In this document: positions 1 to 11,807 of the stretch, one piece after another
Layout: every line of letters begins with the position of its first letter
Numbering within the stretch: position 1 is the first letter of the stretch
Assembly: GCA_030220185.1 (NCBI GenBank)
Contig: JASPKZ010002338.1
Coordinates: 660,501 to 724,500 of the forward strand
DNA: 64,000 nucleotides
From: Diploptera punctata
Lineage: Eukaryota; Arthropoda; Insecta; Blattodea; Blaberidae
Reading direction: 5' to 3'
Position numbers and translations under genes: made by a program
The notes under the pieces: model-generated
Database searches by the model: none
Seen by the model: only the letters and a program-made list of their open reading frames with translations
What the model was told of the DNA's origin: nothing

Positions 1-435
1 TAGGAAAATTTTTGAGCCAAAGAGAGATGAACAGACAGGTGAATGGAGAAGACTACATAACAGTGAACTACATGATTTTTATGGGAAACCATATATGATA
101 AGAACAGTTAAGTCTCATAGACTGTGATGGACAGGTCATGTGATATGAATGGGGAATGAAAGAGAGTCATGGCAACTTCTTTTAGGAAAACCAGAAAGAA
201 AAAGCCCAGTTGAAAGAACAAGAATGAAGTGGGAGAATAACGTTAACCATGATTTGAGGGAAGTTGATTATAGAGGTGATTATTGCAAACATTTGCTCAG
301 AGTAGGAGCTTATGTCAGTACAGCCATGAACCTTTGGGTTCGATAGTGCCATGAGATAGTTATGTCCAGAATGGTCCTGGGGGGGGGGCATTCAGCCTCA
401 TTTAATGAATATAATCATCATCATCATCATAATGC
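1..435 (+). mobile_element. LINE 3' end (reverse transcriptase C-terminus)
   Basis: About 350 bp match the end of the LINE at 51480-52325 (same RKIF..KRDE, KSRRL, VGRPRMRWENN-type motifs but with stops). The tail has (atc)n at 420-432. Cut by the window edge. Confidence 0.75.
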
Positions 436-436
436 A

Positions 437-900
437 AGTATTAGGCCATGTGGCCTGTTACAGCCTCAAAGAGGAGTTTTCATCCAGTGCTTTTTTGGAC
501 ATCCCAGCAATCTTTTGCCTTGGAGGCAGTAACAAAGCATGACTTTTGGAATTCTATGAGACGGCATTCATTGAATATGGGCTTTCCAGTTGTTCTGGTA
601 GTTTTGTATATGGTGAAGAATGGGTTCTACATCCAACTCTTACATAATTTCCTCATTTCTTTTATGGTCCCACTTTGTATAGCCTGCTGTACGGCACATA
701 AATCACATCTCATTTTCTGTTATTTGGCTTTCATCTCTTCTTCGTATTGTCCATCTTCACTACCATATCTTAATATTGGTCTTGCAAGAACCTTATAAAG
801 CCATAATCTTGTGTTTTTCTGTACTAAAGATGGTTTCATTATACTGTTAATTATCCCCGTTGTTTTTGTGAAATTTGTGATTTTTTTTTATGTATCAGCT
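437..900 (-). mobile_element. LINE 3' fragment, decayed
   Basis: Minus-strand translation gives scattered pieces of the post-RT region (KVLARPIL, RYGSEDG, then stops). It is oriented opposite to 1-435 and abuts it. Confidence 0.5.
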
Positions 901-931
901 TCATGTTCAAATGTTAAATTATAACCCAAAT

Positions 932-1235
932 AAGCCTCATGGGCCAGTGGTCAGCGTTTCTGACTACTGTTCATGAGGTCAAACAATAGGAATTTTTCCT
1001 TAAAGGGAATTATTCCTGTGGTTGCCCATGGTCTGGAATTTAGATTAAGTTTAGGTTAAGAATTCTCCTGGCGCTTCATTATCATTTATCACCCATCACA
1101 TCATTGGGGTAACGTAATTCTGCCTTCCAAGCGCCACCATCTAAGAAATGGATTACAATTCCACCAATGCCAGGGGAGAAAGCCAGAAATGTCATAAAAG
1201 ACAACTTGGTGGCATTAGACAAAAAAATAAAAATA
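932..1235 (+). mobile_element. tRNA-headed SINE, family A
   Basis: tRNA-like head (cctcatgggccagtggtcagcg), body with ggttaagaattctcctggcgc and an end near ccaccaatgccaggggagaaa. Antisense relatives at 11125-11515, 11530-11660 and 12055-12243. Confidence 0.6.
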
Positions 1236-1329
1236 AAATAATTAAATTCATTTACTCGTTCTAAAATTTCATCATCCAAAACAATTTTGCTTGGTATAGG
1301 GTATTTCCCACAAAAGTCCATCACTTTAG

Positions 1330-2350
1330 TTTTCTTTGTATTTAATGAATATCAAAGCTGAAAATAGCACATACTATAGGTAATTATTGAGCCTCAATAA
1401 AATTAATAATTACACTTTTACAAATGAAAAAGAAATATAATGGACCGAGAGGGTTTAAGCTGTGTTAAAGAGATTGTGTGCTTAAATCCTGGAGTTTACC
1501 AATCTGATTGGCATTTTCTAGTTTTTTCTCTCATCAAAGTGAATACTAGATTAAAATTTTACTATAATAATTTTACTAGTCCTTTGATCACTTTTTACTA
1601 TGTATTTTAGTTAATGAGGAGTACTCGTACAGATTCATAATGTGTTTGTTTTTATTTTCATGTTCTGCGATAAATGTTGATGATAAACGTATTTTGATTA
1701 TCAATTTTTAACTTTTAAAATTATTGTCCCAGCATATTTGTGATGTTTGAGAACTACAAATAAATCTGTGCTATGAAATGGCTTGAAAACTTAGATTATT
1801 ACAAGAAAAGCATCAAAATATTGTCTTTATAATTTTGTACATATTTAATTTACCTATATGCAGTGAATAATCATGATTGAATGTATGTTTGGCCTGACAC
1901 ATGTTTGCTTCATTACACTGTAAATATTACACATAACTACACACTATGCTATAATTGTTTAGTTTATGTTATTAATATTATAATTTTTCTTTTTAATTTT
2001 ATTCAGTATATGGTCATTCATTATTATTATTACTGTTTGAAAGACAAACTTTTAAGCTCAATACATTAATTATTTTATTTCTAATTAATTACAGTTTTAA
2101 AAGGATATCTAGAAATGTTTTCTATTCAAAAGATCCCAGTAAATCATTGTTCCTTCCTACTGTTAGATACATATCTTATGTACACAGAAAGTATATCAGT
2201 CATTTTACAATGTTACCAGCACTGACTTTTTACTATCTTCAGAAGATATGGCTGAGTTAATAATTAATTTTTTTTTTAAATTTAATAAAACTATTATAGC
2301 CTATTATATATTATAAAAATATTTAATAAAATAAAACTATATCCAATTCT
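1330..2350. other. intronic AT-rich DNA, nothing recognised
   Basis: No gene or repeat family identified. Short open frames here look like chance. Confidence 0.5.
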
Positions 2351-2385
2351 GGAAAATGTTAATTTAAAATATAACATCAAAATAA

Positions 2386-2700
2386 TTGCATTGTTTCCTT
2401 ATGGGACTGGCAAGAATCATTGTTTCTTTATGGGACTGGCAAGAATCAGTCATTGTTTCTTTATGGGACTGGCAAGAATCAGTCATTGTTTCCTTATGGG
2501 ACTGGCAAGAATCAGTCATTGTTTCTTTATGGGAGTGGCATGAATCAGTCATTGTTTCTTTATGGGACTGGCAAGAATCAGTCATTGTTTCTTTATGGGA
2601 CTGGCAAGAATCAGTCATTGTTTCTTTATGGGACTGGCAAGAATCAGTCATTGTTTCTTTATGGGAGTGGCAAGAATCAGTCAACTGTTCTCTTTCTTTA
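2386..2700. repeat. 33-bp minisatellite, about 9 copies
   Basis: The unit is atgggactggcaagaatcag plus tcattgtttcttt. Because 33 is a multiple of 3, several frames on both strands stay open, but the peptides are simple 11-residue repeats. Confidence 0.9.
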
Positions 2701-2854
2701 ACCCATGTTTTTCTCTTGGTAACCAAGTAAAATTCAGCAATAGCTTCCAAATCAGCAACAAGTACATACAGTGGGATCTTCCAAACTAACTTATTCTAAA
2801 ACTGAGAGGGTGACAAGCTATTGTCTTTTTTTAATATAATAAATTTGGCAATTT

Positions 2855-3110
2855 TAACATTATGAGGTTTAATTAATAGGAATCAAATGAATCGTGAATT
2901 CTTTTTATCTCATACTTCTATGTTTTTTTAAACACAGCACCGCAGTATCGAAAACAATCTTCCCTATCATCAGCTGTTTTCACGAAAAGTTAAACAGTCG
3001 TGAAAACAGTTGACGATGGGGAAGATTGTTCTCCGATACTGCGGTGTGCTGTGTTTAAAAAATCATAGAAGTACGAGGTAAGAAGAATTCACGATTCTTT
3101 TGATTCTTAT
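2855..3110. mobile_element. Penelope-like palindrome (GATA-core family)
   Basis: Left outer box aacattatgaggtttaatt, then an inverted repeat with arms containing aaacacagcac...gcagtatcg and its complement, ending gaggtaagaag. Each arm has a hammerhead-like plan (CTGATGA/TTGACGA, stem II) but GATA in place of GAAA. Other copies are at 25738-25935 and 61998-62780. Confidence 0.7.
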
Positions 3111-3675
3111 AAGTCATTACCTGTTTAAGGAGTGAGCGCAGTTTTTGACGGAAGGCGTTACTGTCATGTTTATGCAGGAATAGAACATGCGACACTGCTA
3201 ACTATCAAGTGCAGAGGGGAATGGGACGCGGGATGCTGACAGTGCAGGTCTAGTAGAAAGTTTGTTAGCGGTGCACATTGCAATATGTAAATTATCTTTC
3301 TGAATTGTGAATTAAGCACTTTTCTTGGAGACTTTTAGGCATCTCCGTACTTATACAATACAAACATAAGTCTAAATCCAAATTGTTGTATCGACTCGAA
3401 ATCACTGTTCAAGAGTGAACGATGTGGTTACAAGTGCTATTAAATGTCAACTGTGATTCTTTGCCCACTGTACACTGCCTTACATTATGTCACATGTAGC
3501 AAGAAACAGTGCTTCATGATACGTCCGCGTGCAGAGATATTTTGAATGACTAATACTGAAAATGATGAGTTTTATGTACATGGAGGCAAATTGTTTGTAA
3601 TTCACAATACAGTACCCTACTATTCTTTAAACCTATATATCATAACATTAATAAGCTTTGTGTGTCCCTTTAATA

Positions 3676-3716
3676 ATAATACCAGCAATAATAATAATAA
3701 TAATAACAATAATAGT
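3676..3716 (+). repeat. (aat)n microsatellite
   Basis: Imperfect AAT run; a second, longer (ata)n run is at 4137-4172. Confidence 0.8.
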
Positions 3717-3725
3717 AAAACTCAT

Positions 3726-4134
3726 CCGTTAACAAATTTAGGCCATTTGTTGACCTATTTCATCCTCAAAAGAAATACCGTCCAGATCTCCCCTGAGCAC
3801 AAGACTTTGGTCTTGTGGCTAAATTAAATAAAATATATTTCATTAATTGTATTTTAATAGTTTTCTAGCAATAAATGAATTTGATTTTGAAGTCTTTTGA
3901 GTGGGCATCCTGGTCTTCTTCTTCCTGCAGGTTGATATCTTAACATCTGCTTCAATATCCTATGATCCTCCATTTGATGAATATGTTGCATCTATCTTGA
4001 CTTATGGTTATAAATTTTGTTTTGTAAAGATTCCAAGTGTAATTCATGTAAGATGTTTTAATTTTTTTTTATGATCTAGTGTCTATCCAGCAGTCCTCCA
4101 AAGATAACCCATTTCAGCAGATCTAAGTCTCTGT

Positions 4135-4135
<1 letters not shown>
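3726..4135 (-). mobile_element. LINE 3' fragment with a 100-bp interruption
   Basis: Matches 7865-8180 (aggccatttgttgacct; tcctggtcttcttcttcctg). About 100 bp (3788-3890) unlike the other copy separates the two parts. Confidence 0.6.
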
Positions 4136-4171
<36 letters not shown>

Positions 4172-4174
4172 TTA

Positions 4175-5245
4175 ATGATTATCATAATTTCCTTTCCATG
4201 GGATATTTCACAATGATAAATCTCTACAAACCCTTCTTTCAAAACTGTAATAATTAGAAATAAACTTAAAAGTTAGCTTTTGATATTTATTTATTCAATA
4301 TTTTTATTTTGCTGATTTGCAAATGTATACTTATTAAATTTTTTTTTGCCATTGTTGTTTTAGCAAATTTAATACAAATAAAACTTATTTCCATATTGTA
4401 AGTTTATAACAAAAACATTATGCAACAATATGCAGTGTATTATCCATTATACTATGTTTCATAGTATAAACATTTTTGGATTTTGAACACTATTCTTTTG
4501 TTCTTTTGTGGCATATCATGAATGATTACATTTGCATTTTAAATGATGCGCTGAAATGTAAAAAAAAAAATATATATATTACACTTATAAAATCAGATAA
4601 AATAATTATTATTAATGTAATTATTATGTAAGAATAACTAATTGTGGCAATGATTTTAATGTGTGTGTAAAAATCTGTCAGTAGATTATTCATTTACTTC
4701 ATCATTCACTTTAGTAAATGACTTGATAACTGATGACTCTGAGATCAAGAAGAATATGATTAGCATTGGCATGAGGTAAGACTGAGCATTCTTAAAATGT
4801 AACCACATTGATAATTTACTAACATAATTATGTGGTGATGTTTGAATAAAAATTACATAAGAACTTGAGGAACAAACTTTAGTTTACCTTCCCTAATAAA
4901 TTTTCTACAGAATAACGGTACAATATGTGCAGAAGTTTATAGAGCTGTTGCTAGATGGAACTATGTAGCTGTGAAATCAGGGGTGAGGTACACAATTCTA
5001 CACTTACATTCTGATGCCACTGATGCACTAAACACTCGTAAACACGTTTTGTACTGTTTTAAACATTTTGCAATGATCTTCAAGCTTTCTTTACAATATT
5101 TTATATTTGTATATTTACGTAAAACATGATTGTGGATACATTACTTAGTTGCTACTTTCACATGTTGTTCCAACGTTGCCACTATTTGAAAATAATTTCA
5201 AACCATACTTAGTGTTAGTGTACGTAAAATTAGTTTATAGTTTAT
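4175..5245. other. intronic AT-rich DNA, nothing recognised
   Basis: No coding region, palindrome or known element seen. Confidence 0.5.
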
Positions 5246-5247
5246 TA

Positions 5248-5701
5248 AATAGTATGCATGTAAATTGTTTTGTTAGGTTAGGAAATGGGAAGTTGGTTTA
5301 CATCCATTAGGAAAAAAAGAAATTCCAAATGTAGAAATATAGGGCATATTTCATATAGAGCCTAAGCATTTGGGAATAAATAATATGCATGTAAATTGTT
5401 TTCTTCGGTTAGGAAATGGCAAGTTAGTTTACGTCCATTTTTTTTTTTTTGCATTTGGGAATTTATTCCCAAAGTTGGTAATGCCGACTGCAGAGCCATC
5501 TACTGGAGGCTATATTAACTATTATAGCAACTTGCACATGCGCACTGCGATTCTGTGGAACAGAAGAATTTGTATCCGACTTTTTCCGAAATCAGTATGA
5601 CCAATCATCGCAATAAATTCCCAAATGTTTATTAGAAGTGGATGTACATCAACTTCCCCTTTCCTAACCTAACAGAATAAATTACAAGCATGTTATTTAA
5701 T
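5248..5701. mobile_element. MITE with long inverted ends
   Basis: Left ttaggttaggaaatgggaag and its mirror cttcccctttcctaacctaa near 5655-5674, with atgcatgtaaattgttt and its complement outside. The 5365-5440 stretch repeats the left end, so a second copy may be nested in the first. Confidence 0.65.
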
Positions 5702-5959
5702 GAAGTGTAAACTAATCTCACATATACTAAGTTGTCCCATCAGAATTTAACAAAATGAACTGAGGGACCATCTACGCGTATTTCTTAAAATATATTTTTG
5801 AATGTTGGTCATTCTGATTTCATAGTTCTCTCTGCCATCTAGTGGAAGTTTCTTTAATCATTCACACATGCACACAATATATAATTTAAGATAAATGCGA
5901 CATTTTGCATTTTTTTTATTAGTAATATTCCACAATATAGTGTTTCTCCTTTCAACCCT

Positions 5960-6200
5960 AAGTGATTTGTCGACAGAGGTTCCTGTCTAAAGCATCTTCT
6001 TCCCTCAAATCTCTAACTTCCACACTTCTCCTCACTCCATCTATCCAACGTTATCTAAGTCTGCCTCTTCCACCTCTTCCATTAGCTTTGCAATCAAGGA
6101 TCTTCTTTGGTATTTTATCTTCTTCTATTCTTATGAGGTGTCCATACCATTTCAAACTTTTTTCTATAATTTTACTAATTCTTTTTTCAACTTAACATTT
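5960..6200 (-). mobile_element. LINE 3' fragment
   Basis: The minus strand reads SLKWYGHLIRIEEDKIPKK and GRGGRGR, then RWIDGVRR: the GH..R..PK.. GRP.RW module that ends many RTE-like LINE proteins. Confidence 0.6.
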
Positions 6201-6235
6201 CATGTACATAGATAAATTCATAGTTAAATATGGGA

Positions 6236-6465
6236 AATAACATTATGAGGTTCTTAATTCGTAAATTAATGAGTCATTTTTTAACATCTTACCTCATATT
6301 TTATGTTTCTTCAAACACAGAAACTAGTTTTCGAGAGAAGGATCTCTCGACATAATGTCGGTTGAAAATGAGAGAGATCCTTCTCTCGAAAACTAGTTCC
6401 CGTGTTTCAAGAAACACAAAATATGAGGTAAGATGTTAAAAAATGACTCATTAATGTACATAGAT
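6236..6465. mobile_element. Penelope-like palindrome
   Basis: Outer box ataacattatgaggttc is followed by cttacctcatattt and mirrored by aaatatgaggtaagatg. The right arm (about 6364-6408) folds as stem I CGG/CCG, core TTGAAAA, stem II GAGAG/CTCTC, GAAA and stem III AACTAGTT. The core has U3 and A8 in place of C and G, so activity is doubtful. Confidence 0.7.
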
Positions 6466-6541
6466 AAATATCTAATAATTGTAAAAAATGTTATAAGTAT
6501 CATTGCAAAACGTTTAAAATAGTACGAAATGTTTAGTAAAG

Positions 6542-6724
6542 ATGGAAGAAGTACGTAGAGCAACTAGTAGAGTATTAAAAGAATATAGTATGGAAAATCA
6601 AGGGAAAGGTAAACTAAACTTGAATATGATTTTTTTAGAAAAACATCCAAAAATCAAACCAAAAGTGGTAAATAATCTTGGTTATCGATCATTCTTTAAA
6701 GTGAACATTGAAGTAAGTGAATAG
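6542..6724 (+). other. 60-codon open frame, unassigned
   Basis: The frame (MEEVRRATSRVLKEYS and on to NLGYRSFFKVNIE) is Lys-rich and unlike Turtle. It lies directly upstream of the first turtle exon but has no splice link to it. It is probably a piece of a mobile element; function unknown. Confidence 0.25.
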
Positions 6725-6789
6725 TTTACCAACAGATTCTTTACATCTGCCAATGTTACTAATGAGTTCTGAAAATATTATTTTTTCAG

Positions 6790-7065
6790 CACCCCCACGC
6801 TTTAGTGTTACGCCTGAAGACATAATCTATGTAAATTTGGGTGATGCGATAATTCTAAATTGCCAAGCTGAGGGCACCCCTACTCCTGAGATCTTGTGGT
6901 ACAAAGATGCAAATCCCGTCGAGCCCTCAGCAACAATTGGCATATTTAATGATGGTACGGAGCTGCGAATCTCCAACATCCGGCACGAGGACATTGGCGA
7001 CTATACGTGCATCGCCAGAAATGGCGAAGGACAGATCAGTCACACTGCCCGGGTGATTATCGCAG
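6790..7065 (+). CDS. tutl: tutl exon: Ig-like domain (second Ig of the protein)
   Basis: This 276-nt exon encodes one complete I-set Ig domain. The B-strand cysteine is in ILNCQAE, the core tryptophan in ILWYKD and the F-strand cysteine in DYTCIARN. The acceptor is a pyrimidine run ending in cag (6787-6789) and the donor is gtgag at 7066. Both ends are phase 1, the usual arrangement for a shuffled Ig exon, and the final G joins exon 26368 to make Gly-Gly-Ala. GC content is visibly higher than the AT-rich surroundings. No earlier turtle exon is visible between 1 and 6789. Confidence 0.92.
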
Positions 7066-7359
7066 GTGAGTTGATTAATCCTAAATCTAGTAGATTTCTC
7101 TTGATTAAAAATAAATATTTGTAAGAAAATAGAAGATCAAACATGACACTTATAAGCACTCAGAGAGATGCCAACCTCTTCATTAATGTTAGTCTATTCT
7201 CAAATTTTGTTAGGAATATATTTTTCATAAATATCTGTATCATCAATTCATAATGTATTAAATCATCATCACCATCCTCTTATCGTGTCCTCCTTTCAGA
7301 AGGTTGATTCAATGTATTAAATAAAACATCAATTAACTTGTCCACATACAACAGGAATA

Positions 7360-9053
7360 CAGTAAAACTTGATCAAAGCAGATTCGCATGTGAACAATTT
7401 TTTTCCCACATTAGACAAAATTCCACATTATAAAAAAACTAAAATTGATTAAGTCTTAGATTATAGAGTACCGTTTATGTCATTTTACGTACCTTGGATT
7501 AATTGTAGTTCCGCTCCCATTGAAAAGTGAAGTATAGTATATATGAGCGACTTCGATGGTAATGCGTGAAAAAACAGTCCCGTTTCATCAGTGTTAAAAA
7601 TGTCCCTTAGGCGCGTATCCTGAAATTAAAGTATGCAGTTTCGGTTTCTGCTCAGTAACTACATTTTTGTCCACATCCTTTGATTCCCCACAAATTTCAT
7701 TCCACACTACATTGTGTCGTATTTTAAAACTATCCAGCCAACCTGAAGATTCCTTGAAATCGTTATTCCCTAGGGATTTAGCAACAGCTAGAGCTTGACT
7801 TTGAAGCATCGGTCTGGAAATTAGGAGATTTATCTTCAATCACTTTCATCATCATCATCATCATAGTACATTCACGAATTTAGGCCATTTGTTGACCTGT
7901 TTCGGCCTCAAGAGAAACACCATCCAGAAGTCTTTTGAGTGGACGTCCTGGTCTTCTTCTTCCTGCAGGTTGATATCTTAACATTAGTTTGGGTATTCTG
8001 TGATCTTCCATTCGATGAACATGTTGTATCCATCTTGACTTATAATCAGAAATTTTGTTTTCTAAAGATTCCATGTGTAATTCTTCTAAGATGTCTTCAT
8101 TTTTTTTGTGATCTAGTAGTGTGTATCCTGCAGTCCTCCGAAGATATCTCATTTCAGCAGATCTAAGTCTCTGTATATCCTTCTGTTTCAACGTCCATAC
8201 TTCGCTACCATACAAAAGAGTTGGAAGAGCCAGTGTTTTATACACTTTCAGTCTTGAATGCTTTTGGACTAACTGTGGCTTGAAGATAGAATTTATTAAC
8301 CCTAAAATTCTTAAAAATTTAGTTGTAAGGGGTAGTGACGTGTGTATAACCTCTCCTACCCAATTCTCATCCTCACCTTCTCGTGGTACAACCTGTTTTC
8401 ACAAACGAGGCTCTGAGGACCGAGACACGGCGGTATAACCGTTCCATCAGGTACTGAGTAAATGCGGTATCCTAATGTCTGTCCAGAGACTAAAAGGTAG
8501 CAGCCCTACCACTGGACTACTTAGCGTCGGGCCAGTAACCTGTCCTAAGGAACTTCAAAACTACTTTCAAGTCTCAATCACTTTCACTTTTTCGTTTAAT
8601 AACAGTGATACATACTTTTTAGCCATCCAGAACGCTACCTGCGAAAGATCAGTCTCAGAACTTAAACTAATTTAACATTTTGCAGTGCAATGGTTATTTG
8701 TAAGACAGATATCTGCATTTCGCATAATGGGTGTGCAGTGAGGCCCAAAGGAAAATTTCAACAGGTAGAATCTCTACTTCACCCAATGGCAGGAATCATT
8801 CCTTATTGTTTTCTTGACCTAACGGGAATTAAATGAAATGCAAACTAATTTATCTCTCTGTCTTTCCGCTTTATACATTTTTTTTTCCATGAATTGTGTA
8901 GAAATATCCTTCCATTTCCACACGTTGGACAGATTCCATTTAATGCAAAATAAATACAAGTAAAATTACTATTATTTTGCTGGGGCCAATAAATTTATTC
9001 ACACTGGACAGATTTCTGCATTATTCATGTTTCGGATTAAACAAGTTTTACTG
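7360..9053 (-). mobile_element. pogo/Tigger-type DNA transposon, decayed
   Basis: TA-flanked ends CAGTAAAACTTG (7360) and CAAGTTTTACTG (to 9053). A minus frame (7594-7839) reads SQALAVAKSLGNNDFK and SSGWLDSFKIRHNVVWN, the CENP-B type helix-turn-helix. Broken frames downstream (about 7500-7600) give the NTDETGLFF-like first catalytic Asp region. The interior was invaded by the LINE fragment at 7842-8300; 8330-8570 is another unassigned, GC-richer insert. Confidence 0.75.
7842..8300 (-). mobile_element. LINE 3' fragment inserted in a Tigger copy
   Basis: A minus-strand ORF (7880-8245) reads LLYGSEVWTLKQKD, RYLRRTAGYT and RRRPGRPLKR, the post-RT domain of an RTE-like LINE. It sits inside 7360-9053 with a (tca)n tail at 7846-7865. 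Confidence 0.75.
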
Positions 9054-9162
9054 TATAGATGTAATATACTATATATAATGATGGTGTTAATATTTTATTT
9101 CAGAATTATAATAATCTTTATTTTTAAGAAAAAACAGAATAGTAGACTCTGAAAAAAAGATG

Positions 9163-9290
9163 TTTATTTAAATTATATTATTTTTAGTCTGGACATCTTA
9201 CCTCAATATTAATGTTGATTTGTTCTTGAACATGTTTCAAAACAATTCTGTTTTATCGTCAGCTTATGTTTATTTAAATTTAAGAAGATA
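9163..9290 (-). mobile_element. Penelope-like half palindrome (left arm only)
   Basis: It matches the left arm of the copy at 39345-39690 (ctggacatcttacctcaata), including a hammerhead on the minus strand. The right arm is missing. Confidence 0.7.
9226..9265 (-). ncRNA. hammerhead ribozyme motif
   Basis: On the minus strand: CTGACGA, T, stem II AAAACA/TGTTTT, GAAA, then self-complementary ACATGT and a UU cleavage position. Stem I is weak (one clear pair). It is homologous to the motifs at 39421 and 39591. Confidence 0.6.
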
Positions 9291-9474
9291 CAGGTATTCT
9301 GTCAACAAGCCATGGAGGTCCACCTGGCATGTTTAGAGCAAAGATCAACAGAACAAGGACGAGGTAGATAGCTCTTTATGTTTTAAAATCATTAGTAAAC
9401 TTAAATGACCAACCATTTACACACTGTTGATGGTTTCTTATTGTGATAAGTTGATATAGAGTGAATTTTTTTTT

Positions 9475-9690
9475 ATATTTATCATCATCCCCTTTTCTTG
9501 TCCTCCTTTTGGAAGATCAATTCCAAATATGCCTCGAACCATCTCTATCTTCCCATGCTTTCCTTCTTTTTAGTTCTTCCCAGTCGTATCCTAGTTCTTG
9601 TAAACTTTTCTTCACCTGGTTAATCCATCTTTCTCATGATCAACTTCTGCTCTTTCCTTGTAATTTTTGTATATTGAATAAGATTATTAT
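9475..9690 (-). mobile_element. LINE 3' fragment
   Basis: The minus strand reads LGYDWEELKRKKAWEDR in broken frames, a motif common at LINE protein ends. Confidence 0.45.
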
Positions 9691-9699
9691 TTGGTACAT

Positions 9700-10430
9700 T
9701 TATTTTCTATCTGTGGTATCTATCTCTATCTTTTTATCCATCTATATATCTTTACATTCTTGTATTATACACACAAAGTTTATAGATGACTAGCAATTAA
9801 ATAAATATAAATAGATGTGGATAAAAAAGTGATTATTGCATTTGCAGTGTAATGTTGAAGAGGTTGGCGTGCCTACATATAATGTGATAATTGTTTTTTG
9901 TCAAGTGTTGCTTTCTGATAATAACCCGGCCCAATGACCAGATTGATGCTATCTAATTGTCTTGATATACTTACATGCCGTAAGTTGTCCCTCCACGTGT
10001 ATCGCCCCTCTTCCAAAACGAACAACAGATCACGGGGCCTAACGCTGACACTGGTTTGTAAAGGCAGATGTTAAGTCGGGTAAGTACCGAAAGTAAGGCA
10101 TCTCACTGTTAGCATGAGTGCTTTGCTCAACCCCCATTCACTCCATGGTGACTCAGCCTATTTCTACTTGGGTACACAGCAACACTTGAATCTGCGGTAT
10201 TTTTATTCTAGAAGCTAACTACACAATCTTTATTATTACTGAAGTTAACTATGAAATTTATGAACCTTCTTTTCATTCAAAGTAACTGCAGCATTTGCAA
10301 TCTTATTATTAAAGTTAACTATGGCATTTGTAAATATTTTTGTTGATGGTAATTATGACATTCATGTAATTATTATTGAAATTAACTATTGCATTTTTAA
10401 CATTAATTTTATTGGAGATAAATAAGGTAT
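9700..10430. other. intronic DNA with short unassigned repeats
   Basis: The stretches 10215-10425 and 10960-11090 share gaaattaactat...cattaattttattggagataaataaggta, flanking the palindrome at 10436-10960. They could be a duplicated flank or an older repeat. Confidence 0.45.
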
Positions 10431-10435
10431 TATTA

Positions 10436-10960
10436 ATAGTAAGTGGAGAACATATTTTTAACGACTCACCTCATATAATTTATAATTTATTTCTTTGATA
10501 CCGGCAGTTTCAGACACTATCTTGTCCTCCTTCAGCCATGGCTTCCACTGATGAAATTCTCTGGTTGTTGATTTCTCTAAGGACATCACCTCTTGTGCTG
10601 CCATCTTTGATTGGGATTATAAACTTTGAAATTAAATTTTTATCCACTGGAATATCGAAATTCATAGATTGATATTTATTCTTCTGAATGAATTGACAGT
10701 TTGGGAAAAGATATTCCGGTGGATAAAAATTTAATTACAAAGTTTATAATCCCAACCAAAGATGGCAGCACAAGAGGTGATGTCCTTAGAGAAATCAACA
10801 ACCATAGAATTTTATCAGTGGAAGCCATGACTGAAGAGGGACAAGATATTGTCTGAAACCGCTGGTATCAAAGAAATTTGAAATTATATGAGGTGAGTCG
10901 TTAAAAAATGTTCTCCACTCACTATTAATGATATAACCTCATAATGTTTACTTCCCAATA
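10436..10960. mobile_element. Penelope-like palindrome, long-arm copy
   Basis: A palindrome of about 500 bp: gtggagaacatattttta then actcacctcatata, mirrored by tatatgaggtgagt and aaaatgttctccac, with the outer box cctcataatgtttacttcc on the right. A shorter relative is at 63045-63395. The right arm has a well-formed hammerhead. Confidence 0.8.
10828..10870 (+). ncRNA. hammerhead ribozyme motif
   Basis: Stem I TGA/TCA surrounds CTGAAGA; stem II is GACAA/TTGTC with a GATA loop; then GAAA, stem III ACC/GGT with a 3-nt loop, and A at the cleavage position. All invariant core bases are present. Confidence 0.75.
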
Positions 10961-11124
10961 TTAATTTAAATATAACTATGGCATTTGTAATATTTTTTGT
11001 GATGGTAATTATGACATTCATGTAAATTATTATTGAAATTAACTATTTCATTCTAACATTAATTTTATTGGAGATAAATAAGGTATTTTATACACTATTA
11101 TAGAAGTATTATTTACTTATTTAT

Positions 11125-11515
11125 TTATTTTTTTCAAATGCCCCAGGTTTGTCTTTTGACATTCCTGGTTTCTCTCCTGGCATGGCGTACTTGTAACCCA
11201 CTTCTGAGATTGGGGCGCCTGGAAGGTGGAGTTACGTTGCCCCGATGATATGATGGGTGATGATGATGATAATGGTGCGCCAGGAGAGTCCCTAATCCTA
11301 AGCTTAACCTAAGATGAATATGAATGATGTTTGCGATGGCCATATGATTTCGGGAACCGTTTGGGCCTTAAAGTTTTCCTGACATTTGTCTTACAGGTGA
11401 GGAAAAACCCCGATAAAAACCTCACCCAGAAAAACTGTTCCGAACGGGGATTGAACCCGGGCCCGCTGCGTGACAAGGCAGTACGCTACCCCGAGACCAC
11501 AGCGGTGGGCTAGAG
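11125..11515 (-). mobile_element. tRNA-headed SINE, family A
   Basis: On the minus strand: head with tctcggggtagcgtactgcc and B box ggttcaatcc, then body and the tail containing gccaggagagaaaccagg. A partial copy follows at 11530-11660 and a head-only copy lies at 15405-15540. Confidence 0.68.
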
Positions 11516-11807
11516 TTAATTATGAAAATTATTATTTTTTGTCCAATGCCACCAACTTGTCTTTTATGGCATTTCTGGGTTTCTCCCCTGGCATTGGTGG
11601 AATTGTAATCCATTTCTTTGGTTGGGGCACCTAGAAGACGGAGTTTTGTTACCCTGATTTTAATGTATACATTCTTTGAATCCACAGCTCAGTTATGTTA
11701 AAAAAAGAGACAATTATCCCACAGTTTGTATTCTTAATTTTCCTGCACAATATAAGCATTTCATGAAGACATAATATCATCATATTCATATTAAATGAAA
11801 TGAAGGG

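Noticed and set aside
2364..2789. Four overlapping ORFs of 75-128 codons
   Set aside because: All come from the 33-bp minisatellite, whose unit has no stop in several frames.
6542..6724. A further turtle exon just upstream of 6790
   Set aside because: The frame lacks Ig features, starts with its own ATG and has no splice donor joining it in phase with the acceptor at 6789.
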